A stretch of 64,000 bases of DNA from Brachyhypopomus gauderio (lineage: Eukaryota; Chordata; Actinopteri; Gymnotiformes; Hypopomidae): the NCBI RefSeq assembly GCF_052324685.1, contig NW_027506913.1, forward strand, positions 496,001 to 560,000. Reading direction: 5' to 3'. Under the pieces are notes generated by a model. It searched no databases, had not been told where the DNA came from, and saw only the letters and a program-made list of their open reading frames with translations. Position 1 is the stretch's first letter, and each line of letters opens with the position of its first letter. Both the position numbers and the translations under genes were made by a program. This document shows positions 1-13,390 of this stretch, in pieces.

Positions 1-416
1 TCCTAACTGCTTAAGTGCCTGCCTGCTTTTCCTCTGGCTTACATCTGCTGATCTGAATCTGCCCTCTTCCCACCTCCCTCCAGCTGTATCGTGGCCTAAC
101 CTTGGCTGGAGAAATGCACACGGATTTAGTGACAAAAAGAAATTGCCGACTAACAAAAGGTGCTTTACTTTAATGGTTTTTTTTTTAATATGTATATGTA
201 ACAGTATATAACTCATGGTGCAGATAAATGGTATAAAATTCAAAATTTTGGATCACATTTCGCATTTATTTCGAAGCATAAATCTACAATTGGGGGAAAC
301 AAGCTTGCAGTGTGCTCTCTTAGAAATAAATACCCCTTCATATATTAAATGACTGTGAGCAGCATTAGCAAATGTTCATATTTAGTCAATGACTGAAGGA
401 TTTCATCCTATAATGT

Positions 417-429
417 GCAGATCGCGAAA

Positions 430-473
<44 letters not shown>

Positions 474-483
474 TTTCGCGATC

Positions 484-486
<3 letters not shown>
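417..486. repeat. Perfect 70-bp palindrome with (AT)n core
   Basis: The left arm gcagatcgcgaaaagata is exactly complementary to tatcttttcgcgatctgc at 469-486, and everything between is alternating AT, so all 70 bases can fold into one hairpin or cruciform. A further (AT)n runs from 487 to 559. Confidence 0.9.

Positions 487-559
<73 letters not shown>
487..559. repeat. (AT)n microsatellite
   Basis: Alternating AT dinucleotides, uninterrupted over about 73 bp, directly after the palindrome. Confidence 0.95.
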
Positions 560-561
<2 letters not shown>

Positions 562-1799
562 CATAAATGTAATAGTGCCTGTAACTTTTTAAATCTCAGC
601 TGTGAACTCGGAGGAAGCCCACAGATGCCAGAAACAGCAGGTTGTCAGGTGCCATGGTTTCTGATAAAAAGTTCTTCACAAAGAAGTCAATTGAAGAAAT
701 AAGCAGTGTAACTGCTAATCACATTCAGACTTCTGTACTGATTGAGGAAGAAGTTCCTTTTGTATAGTTTTCTTTCTAAAAATTTTAAATATGTTGTTTA
801 ATGAATACTGAAAATACTTTTGTTTCTCTCTCTCTCTCTCTACCTTTTCATTCAAGTTGTGATTTTCCATTCAATATGTTAAAATAAGTAACTTAATCTG
901 TTGGCTGTTAAATAGAAATACAAATAGTGTTTGTAGAAAGTGAGTTTTGTTGACCTATCTTGTTGAACCCCAGCTTTGGTCCCAACAGCAAATAAAATAA
1001 TGTAAACTCTACTTCATACATATTTTCATCAGCCTTGGACCCAATAGCGGCACTATGCTGAATGGAGAATTTCTGATGTCCTTCGACTGAGTCCGTAAGA
1101 GTGACTGTAACATTTAGGAAGAAACATGTACGCATAGGCCTACAGATTGTTTAATATGTTGAGCTGCAGAGGGATGTCGTGTAAATGGTGCTTTTAAGAT
1201 CAGGAGAATGAAAATGATATTGACTACATGGTAGTACAAGTTGTGAGTTGTCGAAACCTGTGCTCTCCGGAAGGAAATCTGAACATTTTAAATAGGTGTT
1301 TATCTAAGACACCTGTGTCAGTCTAATGGTCAGTCACACTTTTGAAGAAAGGTTGGCATTTTTAGCACCTTTCTGATGCCCTTTCTGTGAGCTATTGGGA
1401 GATGCCAAGGGAGCAGCAATTTCCTGTTGGTCAGCATGAAATATTAAAAGCCTAATGTAGTCACCATCAACGGCCAAGCATGTACTGACTGTGTGATTTT
1501 ATACAAGGTGAAAGCCTGTTGGCAGGTTGCTTTCAAATGTTGACATATCTATCAAAATAATTTTATTATTATTATTTTTTAGTTTTGGACATTTACTGTC
1601 CATGAGGTCTCACCCGGTGGTAGTGACTTGGCCATAATGTACTGAAACTAGGACAGATTTTTGGATAATTGTGAAGATTTAAACTATGTTGAGTCCAATG
1701 GGCCCACAGTAAGACAAGCAAACAGAAAGAATTCCCACTAATAAAATGAATTAAGATGAAAGAGAATTACATGAAGTGAATTACATTTCAGTAGTGGTC

Positions 1800-2262
1800 A
1801 CATTGGGGCAAAAGGAATTGGACCTAGATATGGCTCAGTCCTAGCAACGAGATGGTGGAATGATCTTCCACTAGCTGCTAAGACTGCAGAGTCTCTTGCC
1901 ATCTTCAGAAATAGACTGAAGACTCACCTGTTTGTTGAGTAATTAAATGAGCACTAACACCGCAGATAGGACTTCTATCTGTTCTTTACATTGTATGTTT
2001 ATCTGTCTATGGTTATTTAAGCTTCTAGGTATAAGTTTTATTTCCTGTTGTTTATGAGCCTATGTTTATTTGTAATACTATGTAATGGCATTGATTCCTG
2101 TAGTTTAGTAGTAGTCTAGCTCAGGGGTATCTTGAATTCTAACCTATCTATGCTACTATCTGGGATGCATTCTGTGAACAGATGCAAAGCTCTTTGTAAG
2201 TCGCTCTGGATACGAGCATCTGATAAATGTCCTCAATGTAAATGTAAATATGGAGATATTAG
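1800..2262 (+). mobile_element. LINE 3' end (L2/CR1-like), truncated
   Basis: A short frame encodes WWNDLPLAAKTAESLAIF followed by RNRLKTHLF, the usual C-terminal end of fish L2-type reverse-transcriptase ORFs. The 3' tail gtaagtcgctctggatacga ends in a taaatg-type repeat. The 5' part is missing. It lies downstream of gucy1b1, in the opposite orientation. Confidence 0.65.
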
Positions 2263-2694
2263 GCTAAATGTAAATTGGCTGACTCCACCATCAGGCTAGT
2301 TGGAGGCTCTTGCCTTCCCTAGGTGGTGGAGTGGATAGGGCACTTCTGTAACAAATTTGGTATCTCTAGGATTTAATGTCTTGGCTGGACATGTTAAAGG
2401 AGAGTCAGAGGAAGCTGAAGAAGAAGAAGGGATAAAAGCCTATATTTAAAAAATGGGTTCCAGGACCTTAGATGTTTGGACTCCTAGAAAACATGGTACA
2501 GACACTTGTAATAATTTTCAACTGCAGATACAGAATTATAAAACTGACAGCTGCTATTGGTGACTACAGAGATGAGCATTTAGTTCATAATGCTCATATG
2601 TCAGTGTAACTGTGAATTACAACAACGCATGTCTTAAATAGAGAATAAGAAATTCTGGAATGGAAATGGTGCCCCCTGGTGGATCAGCATCGGC

Positions 2695-5600
2695 CTACAG
2701 GTTCTTCCTAGAAAGGAACCACACTTTCATCGGTTCTTTCTTGCCCTTCATGGTCACAGGCCCACGATACTCCAGATGGAACTGGGGATCCGCATTCTCC
2801 ATGGACTGCAGACACCTGAAATTAAAATAAGCAATAGCATTTAATCCATCTCCTAAAATTCCTGCAACTGAGTGTTTGCTCTGCTTTTGAGAAGATGGCA
2901 AGGCTTGTTTTCGCCAGACAGAAAGGCACTGTGTGAATGCAGCAAGTGGGGATTTCCATTTAACCTCTGCATAAGCTGTATCGCTGTTTATGAGTATAAT
3001 CCAAAATGAGTTCCAGCGCTGCTATTTAGCTACAACGGTGACCTGCACTTTGGGCTGTGGTGTCTCTGATGAATTCTGACTCATTTTTGTAGCCTACCTG
3101 CTTAAACAGATGAATGACACATCATCTAATTTTGGGATGTGAACCAAGAGGCTTTAGTTTTTTTTGTAAGGATTGTCTCTGTCAGGACCATATCTCCCAG
3201 CACGCTAATGTGGACAATGCTAAATAAAAGATAGCAGTGTCAGTTAACGGTGTTATGGCAACTGATGCCCGTTTCTTCTGTGCAGCCATGGTAGCCATCT
3301 TGGTTCCATCTCAGGTATCCGTCTCGGCAAACAAGCACAGCTATGCTTACCTGTAGGTGTACTCGGACACGTTGATCTTTCCCTTCTCACCCGTGGTCTC
3401 CGTGCGACTAGTCAGGTTGACTGTGTTCCCAAACAGACAGTAGCGGGGCATTCGCTGACCTATGACCCCTGTCACAACCTCTCCAGTATGGATGCCAATG
3501 GTGATCTGACGGCCCCCAAAAACAAGCACAGACAGAAGGATCAGAAATGCTGCTGTTGGCATGCGCTGGCATAGTGCCTATTTCCCACAAGGTTACAGGG
3601 TGCTGGAAAGAGCCATAAATGTACTTGCAGCGGGCCACAGTCACAGCGTAAAGTAAAAGTATTGTATACAGCATAAAGTGTAAAGTATTCCAGACAGCCA
3701 CAGCTGTGTGACGAAATGTTTTATAGCAGTGACCTCACTTTGAGTCACAGCAGTGATTGCACACGGGGGTCAGACATTTGGACGCTGGATGTACTGAAGA
3801 CGTTTGGATGCTGGACGCACTCCTCTAGTATAACTCATGCACACGTGCACCAGAAACACATTCCCCACGGCCCGACCACACCTTCATCACGAACTCTTAA
3901 ACGAGGCACAGCAGAAACATGTCCAGGATGACAACAGCGACGGTGGTTTATTTTTAAATAGGCGAGGAGCCTCCATCACGCCAGCCCCTGTGCACACGCG
4001 GCTGCCCATGCGAGAGGGAGGGTGTTTGTGTCTTGCCTAGCTGTTTGTGCCAACCGAAGCCCGAGAAACACGCGCACTTCGTTCGACAGTCTTCCCATCT
4101 TGCAATGCCGCCCACCCCAACACCTCGAAAACAACAGCAAAGACGGAATAAAGCTTTACACAAAGGCATGAAATACTCAAGCTCACGTTTACTGTTGTGT
4201 CCGACACACATGGAATGGGTGGTTTTTTTAAATTGCCATCACACGTGCGAGTTCCGGGTTTGCAAAGTGCAGACGACTAGTCAGAATATTGCAGAATATA
4301 GATTCAAAACTGCAGCCTTTGGCGTGTCAACGGGCCACCTTAGTTGTAGTCAAAGCCACAGGCCCGAAACCACATTGGCAGAAGGAAACCCCTCATTTGA
4401 TTTTGCTCTGTGATGCCTCACGTTTGACCTCCATTTGTGTGGTATTTGGTTTGACAGGACTAGCAAGAGTGACATAAGCACAGTGGGCGTTGACTTGGGT
4501 GCCTCCGACGGCTCCGTCTGTCTTTCTCCACCCGCAGGGGAGGTGCAACACTTTATCACTGATCGGGGGAATACAGAAGCACAGAGTGGCAGGGTCAAGT
4601 GGGAGACAAAAAGTTACTTATTGTACGGCAGCTTGGATAAATAACTCATATGCTCTCTGCAATAATGCCTGTGATGACGCTCCAACTGTTTAACTAATCA
4701 GCGTATCATCAACACCCAGTAGTACCATCAACCCCACTACACAGCAACAGCCAGCACCATCAACTCCACTACATAGCAACAGCCTGTCAGGCCATCAATT
4801 ACTGTCGACATACAGAATAACTTATGTAAGCATGAGGATTGTTTGTATATGACTTCTCTAAGTAAGAGAGCTATTTGTTTGTTTTTTTTTTTTTAAAGTT
4901 TTTTTCGTTTTTTTAATAAATACTTTATACACTTAAGGTATAAAGCTTTAAAATAAATCATATTGGTCTGTGTCCCTTATAAATTATATGTGTTATAACT
5001 GCACTCTTTTATTGTAAAATTGGGTCATATCGTTTAAAATAACTTTGCACAGGACAGGGTGAAATGGTGGCAAGGTGCAATTAAGTGGTTTATAAGATGA
5101 GTGAATGAATGATGAATGCGTGAGGCTGCAAATGTTTGACAAATGACAAAGAATTCAGACCAAAGAAACTTTAAATGGATCTTTATGTACTAGAGAGGAT
5201 TTCATGACGATTACCTTTTTTTGTAACCTTTGCCATTATAAGCCTTGTTGTGCCACAGTGTAGCACTTTTCTCCTCAAGAAAAGCATTTTTTAAATCCCT
5301 TTTTGTTCTCTTTGAGATTAATCTCACTCTTAATCAATCAAGAGTCATACCATAACAAAGTGTAGTGTAGCCTTAGCTTGTACACAAACACTTCATCTCC
5401 ATTATTACCTGGACTCCCAAAGCACTGCACCAAGGATACCTTACCATTTTTGGACTCATAACTGTATCTATCAGATATTTTGATATACTGATCTAGGATT
5501 GAGGTCTCTGTCCATGCTGTTGCATTAGTTATGATGTCAATGGTAAAATCATGGCCACTCCCTGCCTCTGATCCCCAATCCCACTGCTAGGGGTGAAAGG

Positions 5601-6796
5601 TTAAAGGTTAGGCAGCTGCGACCTCCCACCTATTTCCCACCTTCCTGCACAGGGACATGCTTTCATTGGCTGTTACCTGCACAGGATCCTCATCTACCTT
5701 CACCTGCCCTGCCATCTCCATCATGTCCAGGGCCAGGTGGCAGATGGACTTGGCGTGGTGGATGCAGGGCTCAGGAAGGCCGCTCACAGTCATGTACTTG
5801 TCCCCAACGGTCTCCACCTGCCAAGGGGCCATTAGACAGGGCGTCAAGACATATCGGCTGTATGGATTCAAGGGGCACATAAAATGATGGAAGAATGTAG
5901 CCAGCAGGAGTAACTGCTAGGTTTCCCCTAGGCCAACTTGCCCCGGTACATGTTCACAGTGTATTACCGACAGTCAACCTCAGTGTGTGCCATCTCCTAC
6001 ACAATACACTCTCATCATATCCCCCACCCCCCGCCAATGTAAGTTTAAACATACACAGACATACACACACATACACACACATCTTTGCTGAGGGCCCCAT
6101 CCCTCGAGAGACTGTAAAACCTCAGGACCACCAAGACACAGATGGTATAAAGTAAATATTGCTTTTTTTGGTGAGCCAGTATTGAAATTCTAGGCTCCCG
6201 TTTAAATCGGTTAGCTCGTGCTCCGTAAAGTGCATTCCTGTCTGGAAGCCTGGCGCATAAATCAGGGAGGCCATCTTGTCGTGCCCTCGTTTTTTTTTTT
6301 TTTTTGGAAAGCCCAACTTCGACGCAGCTGCAAATAGACGTCATAAGCAGAATGAAATAAATTACCTGGGCCCAAAGCACGGCTGGTACTGACGTGTGTG
6401 GCATTTTGGCCTGAGAAAGTCAGGCAATGTCACTATGAACCCCAGTTTTCCCATTCAAGTCATTTGCAAGAAATCATCTATTAAAGCTACTTTCAGTGTG
6501 TTTGTTTTGCTTGCGGGCTTGGTTTTGTTAAGGAAGCTGTTAATATCGTTTATGGACTACAGTGCCCTTGCTATGGCCTCCGTTCGGTGCGTTGTGTTGG
6601 TACTCGAGTGTCCATGCTTCGACTTTCATTGCACTCCATTTTCTTCCTTCTGTGCATGTAAAAAGTACAGAAGTTGTCCCAGTCCACATTTCAGCCCATT
6701 TACCTAACCCATGTCTTCACTGCCACTGAATGAATACAATTTTGTGTGTGTATGTGTATGTATTATGTATGTATCTGTGTGTGTGTTTACATACAA

Positions 6797-6895
<99 letters not shown>

Positions 6896-9800
6896 TGTGT
6901 GTGTGTAAGTGAAACTGGTGTTTGGCATCCATGTGTCGTACCTTATACACGTAAGGGTTCTTCCGGGAGTCGGTAAGGATGTCAAATTTGGTGTAGATGT
7001 CGTTGAGGAGGTTGACTATCTTTATGGCCCCCTCTGCCGACGCGTGCTTGCTGCAGAAGGCATTGAAGCCCACGATGCCGCTGAAGAGGATGGTAACGTT
7101 GTCATAGCGCTTAGCAGGCACAGGACGCTTGTGTCTCAGCTCGTTGGCTACGGACGGCGGCAGCACGGAATACAGCAATCTGCCATGCAGAAATGACGCG
7201 TTTCAGATGAAGGGCAGAAGGTTGAACAGAAGGTTCAGTGAGCTTTCGGCATCAGCGCTGTCTATGCAACAGGGCAGTCCGACTCTGTTCCTGGAGATCA
7301 GTGTGGAGTTTAGTTTCAGCCTTCCTGCCTCTGATGTTCAGGAGCATCTGAAGGCCAAGGCTCTATCGCTCTGGACAGATTGAGGTTCTGCAGCACACCT
7401 AATGCAAGTCTTTAAGAGCTTAGTCGTTAGCTTTTGACCTGTTGATGTGTGCTAGAACAAGGCAAGCTAGAGTCTCTACAGGGCATTGGGGCCCCAGGAC
7501 TGGCGATGTAAAGCAAATTAACTTGACAGAACAGTAGATCTCCAGGACAAAAGCTGTGAACCTCTGTTATACAGCATACAATGTACACACACACACACAC
7601 CCTCCAAGACTTCAGTTACAGTGACTGTGTTCCTGGTTCCTGACATGGATAATATAATTTAAAAGCACAATGTGAGTTCTATTTTTATCTGTTCCTGACT
7701 TAGACCTAAAGTGATTTAATTCAGGTGAAGTGAGTGGTTTAGCTTTATACAAAGTGAACAAAGGAACTTAATTATCCACGAGGACCAAGGCAAAATGATC
7801 CTGTTAGCCATCGTTGTTTTAGTTCCTGTCCCCAAGGCATTTCTTCACTACTGCTTTGTACATAGGCTATATTAGTCTGATATTACATAAAAAGACATAC
7901 ACTTGAAAACACACCAGGGGCCTCCTGTACAATTCTGTTGTGTAATATCTAGGAAATTCAATCTGCCAAGCTTCAAATCAGCCTGTTGAGATTCAGCATG
8001 GCTTTTGAGACCAATAAGTAAATAACAATATATAACATTTTCTTGTTCATATTTTCATATCACCCTGAAGCAGGTCTTCGGAGTACAAGAATGGGGAACA
8101 AGAGGGGTTGCTATGGGAACATGCCTTAGGATAGCTTATTACTCTCTGCCAAAACTTCAAAATGCATTAAATAATGAATTCGTATTACCGGCCACACTGC
8201 AGACAGGGCGCATTTTCAATGATCTGCTTTCCCAAAGCGCACATGCCTTCTGAATACAAATAGCAGTCTCTACGTGAGGAGCAGACTCATGGTCAGCTTT
8301 CTGTAATTTCTTCTGCATGCTGATTTGATGAATATACCAGGGGCAGGCACTGACATTCTCTGCATGTAGTAGGAAAATGAGGTGAATTCTGCCTGGCATC
8401 TTTATAGATTAACGAGCGCATCTTGGGTTTTTTTATTTTTTATTATTATTATATATGTTTTTACAACCGTATTAGCATGTGAAACAAAGAATCAGTGCAG
8501 GCCTTTCAGCTTGGACGCGACATGTGCGTGGACCACCATCGCCCCAACCCCCCCCAAACCTAAGTCGCTGCCACTGGAAGTGGGGTTTGAGTCCTGGTGT
8601 TTGAGTCCCGGATTTTGCGTCATTGCAGAGAGGCACGTGGAGCCCAGGAAACCTGCTGCCATAGATAAGCGAGGCTGTTTTAGCAGAGCGGGCGTACCAC
8701 AGCCTTGCTGTTATCACCAGGCAGTAAACCTCCAGATTCCTCGGAAACAAGGAGGTGTGTGTCATCCCCACAAAACCAAACTGCAGAGCCGGCGCATTTA
8801 AAAATCTCCTCCAAGAGGCCCTCTGTAGAACAAAGGAACTGCTTGAAAGATTATCGTGTTTATTTTTCTCTCTGTCTCTTCCACCGTGGCGATGCAAAGT
8901 AATCAGACATAATTACAACATCTATTTGCCATTCACAACACAGCAGAAGCCACCCAGTGTGTTTAATATATTTGAGTCGTTGACCAAGGTAATTGCAACA
9001 CCTTCCTTTGGGGAATTGAAAAACAAATTAGCAGGCGCATGTAATGTCTTAGGTGCCCGCTCTTGGGCCTTGTTGAGTTTCAGTTCACTTCACTGTTACA
9101 TTAGGATGATGGAGTCACAAAAATGTGTGTCCTGACAGATTTACTAGCATTATCAAATGAAAATCACAAATAAAATTAAATAAACACAAATATGCCATCA
9201 TATTATGACTAGTGACCTTTGACACTGAAACTTTGAGTGACCAGCAATTCCAAATGTAAATTATTCTATAAACTTAAGAGTTTTGACCGGACATCAACTC
9301 ATTAATAAGACAATTAATCAGTCTATATCCCAAATCCATTAATTCATGGCCAAGTAATGGCAAAAGCACTGGACAGCATCTTCCTGCCTTGCAGCTTTGA
9401 GTGCATTTGAGCTGGCAGTGCTCAAATCCCACATGGCTGTCTCCACTACAGTTAGCTATGAGTTGTTCACAGAGTGGGGACTCGGTCGACCCAAAGCCCC
9501 AGACAACTGCCAGCACTCACGGGACCAAGCGCGCCGTCATGCGCAGTGAGCACGTGGATCTGGGTTGGCTGACATGCAAACAGCCGTTTGTACCGAGGCT
9601 CCCCTGTTGCCTGTAGCACAGGCTTCGGTTTCAAGACAGTGGAAAAAGTAGGTGGCCATTTTGGAAAACAAAGTGAGATCTAGATGCTGTTTGGTATCTT
9701 TCAGACTGTCAGAAACGAGACCATTTGGCATCTTATAACCAGATTATCCATATCTGCTTTCTTGGAATATTCCTTGAAGTTACCCTACAATCATAAATTT

Positions 9801-12800
9801 AAATTTTAACTATAAAATTCCAAATGCTAGCATTTCAAATCCTTCAATAATAATTTTCAGTAATTAATCAGTAATAATTTTCAATTTATTATTCCATAAA
9901 CTTCACTTGAGGACTTAATATCACAGGGCTAAATCTGTCAAATTACACAAGCTCTGACAGCATCAATGTGCCATACCATTTTATCTAATGTTTTGTGTTG
10001 ATGTATGATGTATGTATGTAGGATCGGTAACATATACAGTCTGCTTGTTTGTAACCAAGTTTTTCGTGAAGTATCACGTTTGGTGCTTTGTATGAGCTTG
10101 GAGGTGAGCCGCTTGTGCTTTGGCAGGCGTATGAGCTGGGGGTGAGACGCTTCCACCGCATTACCAAGACAATGGGCGTTAATCTCTTCACAGCAGGGGA
10201 GTGGGCTACATGGACCTTACTAAGCCTTGCGAAAATTTTCTCGGCCGTCGGGTTCCTAGTGTTAAAAAAATGAATCCCACCAGTCAATGGCTAAACCTTA
10301 CTCTATGTATGTTTACCATACATGTGAAAAGTTATTTTAAACATCATAATTCTGAAGGTTTTCTATTTCACCGGAAATGTTTACACTGGACTGGCATTCT
10401 TTGACTGTTATGCCTTAAGATCAAGCACTACATCTATTTATTTGACTCAGATTTGGTTTCCTTTTTTTTGGAGGGGGGGCAGGGGGCTGTTTTGTATCTT
10501 AATGAGCAATAATGGATTTTCTGTTACACTCTGTGCTGTTCACCATAATCTCTATAGAGAAACTTCTTGAAACATTTATAGTGGTTCATGGAATTTGACA
10601 TTAAGGCAATTGAAGCTGAGAGACCTGAATAGTTTCAAACCTGATTAATACGTTCAGATAAAATCCAACAAAAACCAACAGCAAACGGAAAATAGTGAAT
10701 GAAAACTGCCAGTTGGATAGATAATTTATAATGATCAGACTATGCCTGTAGTGAGTCTGTATGATAGAGATCGATATGATTATGGAAGGTGTTAAATACA
10801 ATTACTCTCCATGTAAGGTTAAACCTCCATGTAAGGTTAAACCTCTAGCCTACTGACTTCTCTTTTATTCTAAAGCAAGGTGCATGTCATGAACGTTCTC
10901 CAAACGTGTTCTAGAAGACTGTTGATAGGTGTTACAGTGTGTGATACAGAGCACTGTGGGATGCTGGACCTGTCTGTTTTCTTCTTCTCGTCCTCCAGAG
11001 CCCGGAGCGTGTGCTGCAGGCGGTCGGTGAGGATCTCCAACTCCTGCGTGAGCTTGTACTCCTCCCTGAACTGCTCCCCGAGCAGTACCAGGTCACGAGT
11101 GGCATCGTGCAGTGGGATGTCGCTCAGGTACAGACCCCTGCGCGTCAGGTCGTCCAGGTTCATCACGCTGAAAGGGGTGGGGCATAAAGGGGTGGAACAG
11201 AAAGGACGGGGCATAAAGAGGATTTGCTTGAGTTTCAGTGAGTTTAAAGTAACTTCAAGGTTTCTTCATCGCATTTTTAACAGCAAAATGAAGCAGAATG
11301 ATGAAACCACTTGTCAAATTATGGAATGTGGCAAAAGATGATCCCCCCACAGAAAATATGCTACTACAATTTTAGGCTATTTCCACCTGATTTTGTGGCT
11401 ACCTGTGAGGCCTACGGTCGCCAAGATGTCTCTGTCACAAGAAAGATGTCTCCACGTGTCCGATTAAGAGACTCTTTTCATCCCAGAAAATGTTGTAGGC
11501 TTCCTTAGAAATTCCTGTTGCCCAACTCTAATTGGCCTGCCAAGACTGAGCTCCACAGCAAAGCAGTTTGATTACTCTGGCCTGCCTTGAGATTCGGTCG
11601 AGCCATTGTTACATAGTTATTACCTGCTGGTGTTAAGTGCAAATGCTTTGTCCCGATAGTCATCAGAGTGAACACGAGGTATTGGCGCACTCTGTCTGGA
11701 AGGAAAATCTCCCCGTGTTTGAAAGAACTATCAAATAAGAGCCTTAGGACATAACTCCCTTCTATATACACTGAATACGTCTGTCATGTTTAAGGTACAA
11801 CATGTGTTCTGCAACAAAACACACCGGCAAATTTTTGGTTCTTCGATATATTCACGCTTGACATGAGTACATTTACAGCCACAGTTTACCAGATAATTGA
11901 TGCAACATCAGCATGAAGAACTTGCATCTACATCTAGTTTTAAGTTAAATACATGGGTTCCTCCTAAAACTACTTGAGCAGAATGCATGGCCCTAAGGTG
12001 TAATTGCCTTTCCGGTGGGCATCAGTGCAGGCGGCCAGGCGAGGTACCTCGGGGAGCAGAGGAAGAGGATGTTCTCAGTCTCGGGGAGCGAGATCATCTG
12101 GCCTTTGAGCCGCAGGCAGCTGACCTCCGCCCCTGTCAGCTCATCTTCGTTCTCGGCCGTCTCCACGTTCAGCAGGCCCTCCTGTGCCACACACAGCCGC
12201 TAGCACGCCGCCTCACGAGACCCCCCTGTGACAAGGCTTCAAGATACAGTCGTATTTTTTTCCTCTACTTCCTTTCCTGCTTTTTGACTGCCCGTTCTGA
12301 TTTGTGTTGGGGCCGGGTGATTTATTGCTCAGTCCTACGAGGCCCTTCTGGGGCTGCTGATAAGGCTATTTATTAAATTACGAAAATATTCGGTCTTGCG
12401 TATTGAGCTGCCTTGAAGTACATTATTCATTTGTCCCTCAGGACATGATTATGTACGTGCCATTTAGGTGTTCTCAGTCTGCACTCTGCAGTGATTCACT
12501 CTCTCTTTTTTTGGACCGTAAAAACCGCTGCCTTTATAACCTAGCAGAAGTGAGATAATTTTCTGACTTGCTTGTTCAGAACGAGCTTCAGAATGACCAT
12601 CTTTTATGCTAATTTTAATTCACATGTATATAAAAAGAAGGGCTTGTGTATGTGAAATTTGGTCATTCTGAGAATAATTTTGCTTTCAGATGAGCTCTAA
12701 ACAATCCAGATCACACTTTAACACTGTAACAATAAACTGATTGATGTTCTTGTTAAGATGATTACTGCTGTGGTTCAAAGTTTTAAAGTGGATTAAACAA

Positions 12801-13021
12801 TAACTCCGTCACTCGGCTTCTGAGCCTTGAGCTGGCACATGGCTGGGTGTACTAACCTTGCTCCGGAGCACAAACACCGTGTTGATATGGGAGAGGATGC
12901 CATGGAAACTGAAATCAATGTGAGGCCGCACAAGGGAAAATACTGAGGCCAGATTACACACGCCAGGCTGGAGCTGGGACATCACACACACACATACACA
13001 CAAACAACGATCTGAGTCCTC

Positions 13022-13102
<81 letters not shown>

Positions 13103-13315
13103 CTCAAAAAATAAAGGGAACACTGAAATAACATCCTAGATCTCAATAAAAATCTTTGAAATCAGTTGAAAATCTCTCATTTCTACCTGTTGTCTGTTCC
13201 ATTTGCACAAGAGCAGATGAAATTGATTCACAATCAGTGTTGCTTCCTATCTGAACACGAAGTGTGGATGACTTGAAGTCATTGTGTTGTTTGTTCCCTT
13301 TATTTTTTTTGAGCA

Positions 13316-13390
<75 letters not shown>

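Larger units (their letters stand above)
1..2694. other. Downstream flank of gucy1b1
   Basis: Contains the palindrome and (AT)n tracts, the LINE 3' end and presumably the gucy1b1 3' UTR next to 2695. No other gene was recognised. Confidence 0.7.

Noticed and set aside
389-592. Open frames of alternating Ile-Tyr, also at 6704-6985 and 13284-13709
   Set aside because: Direct translation of AT microsatellites; no independent coding signal.
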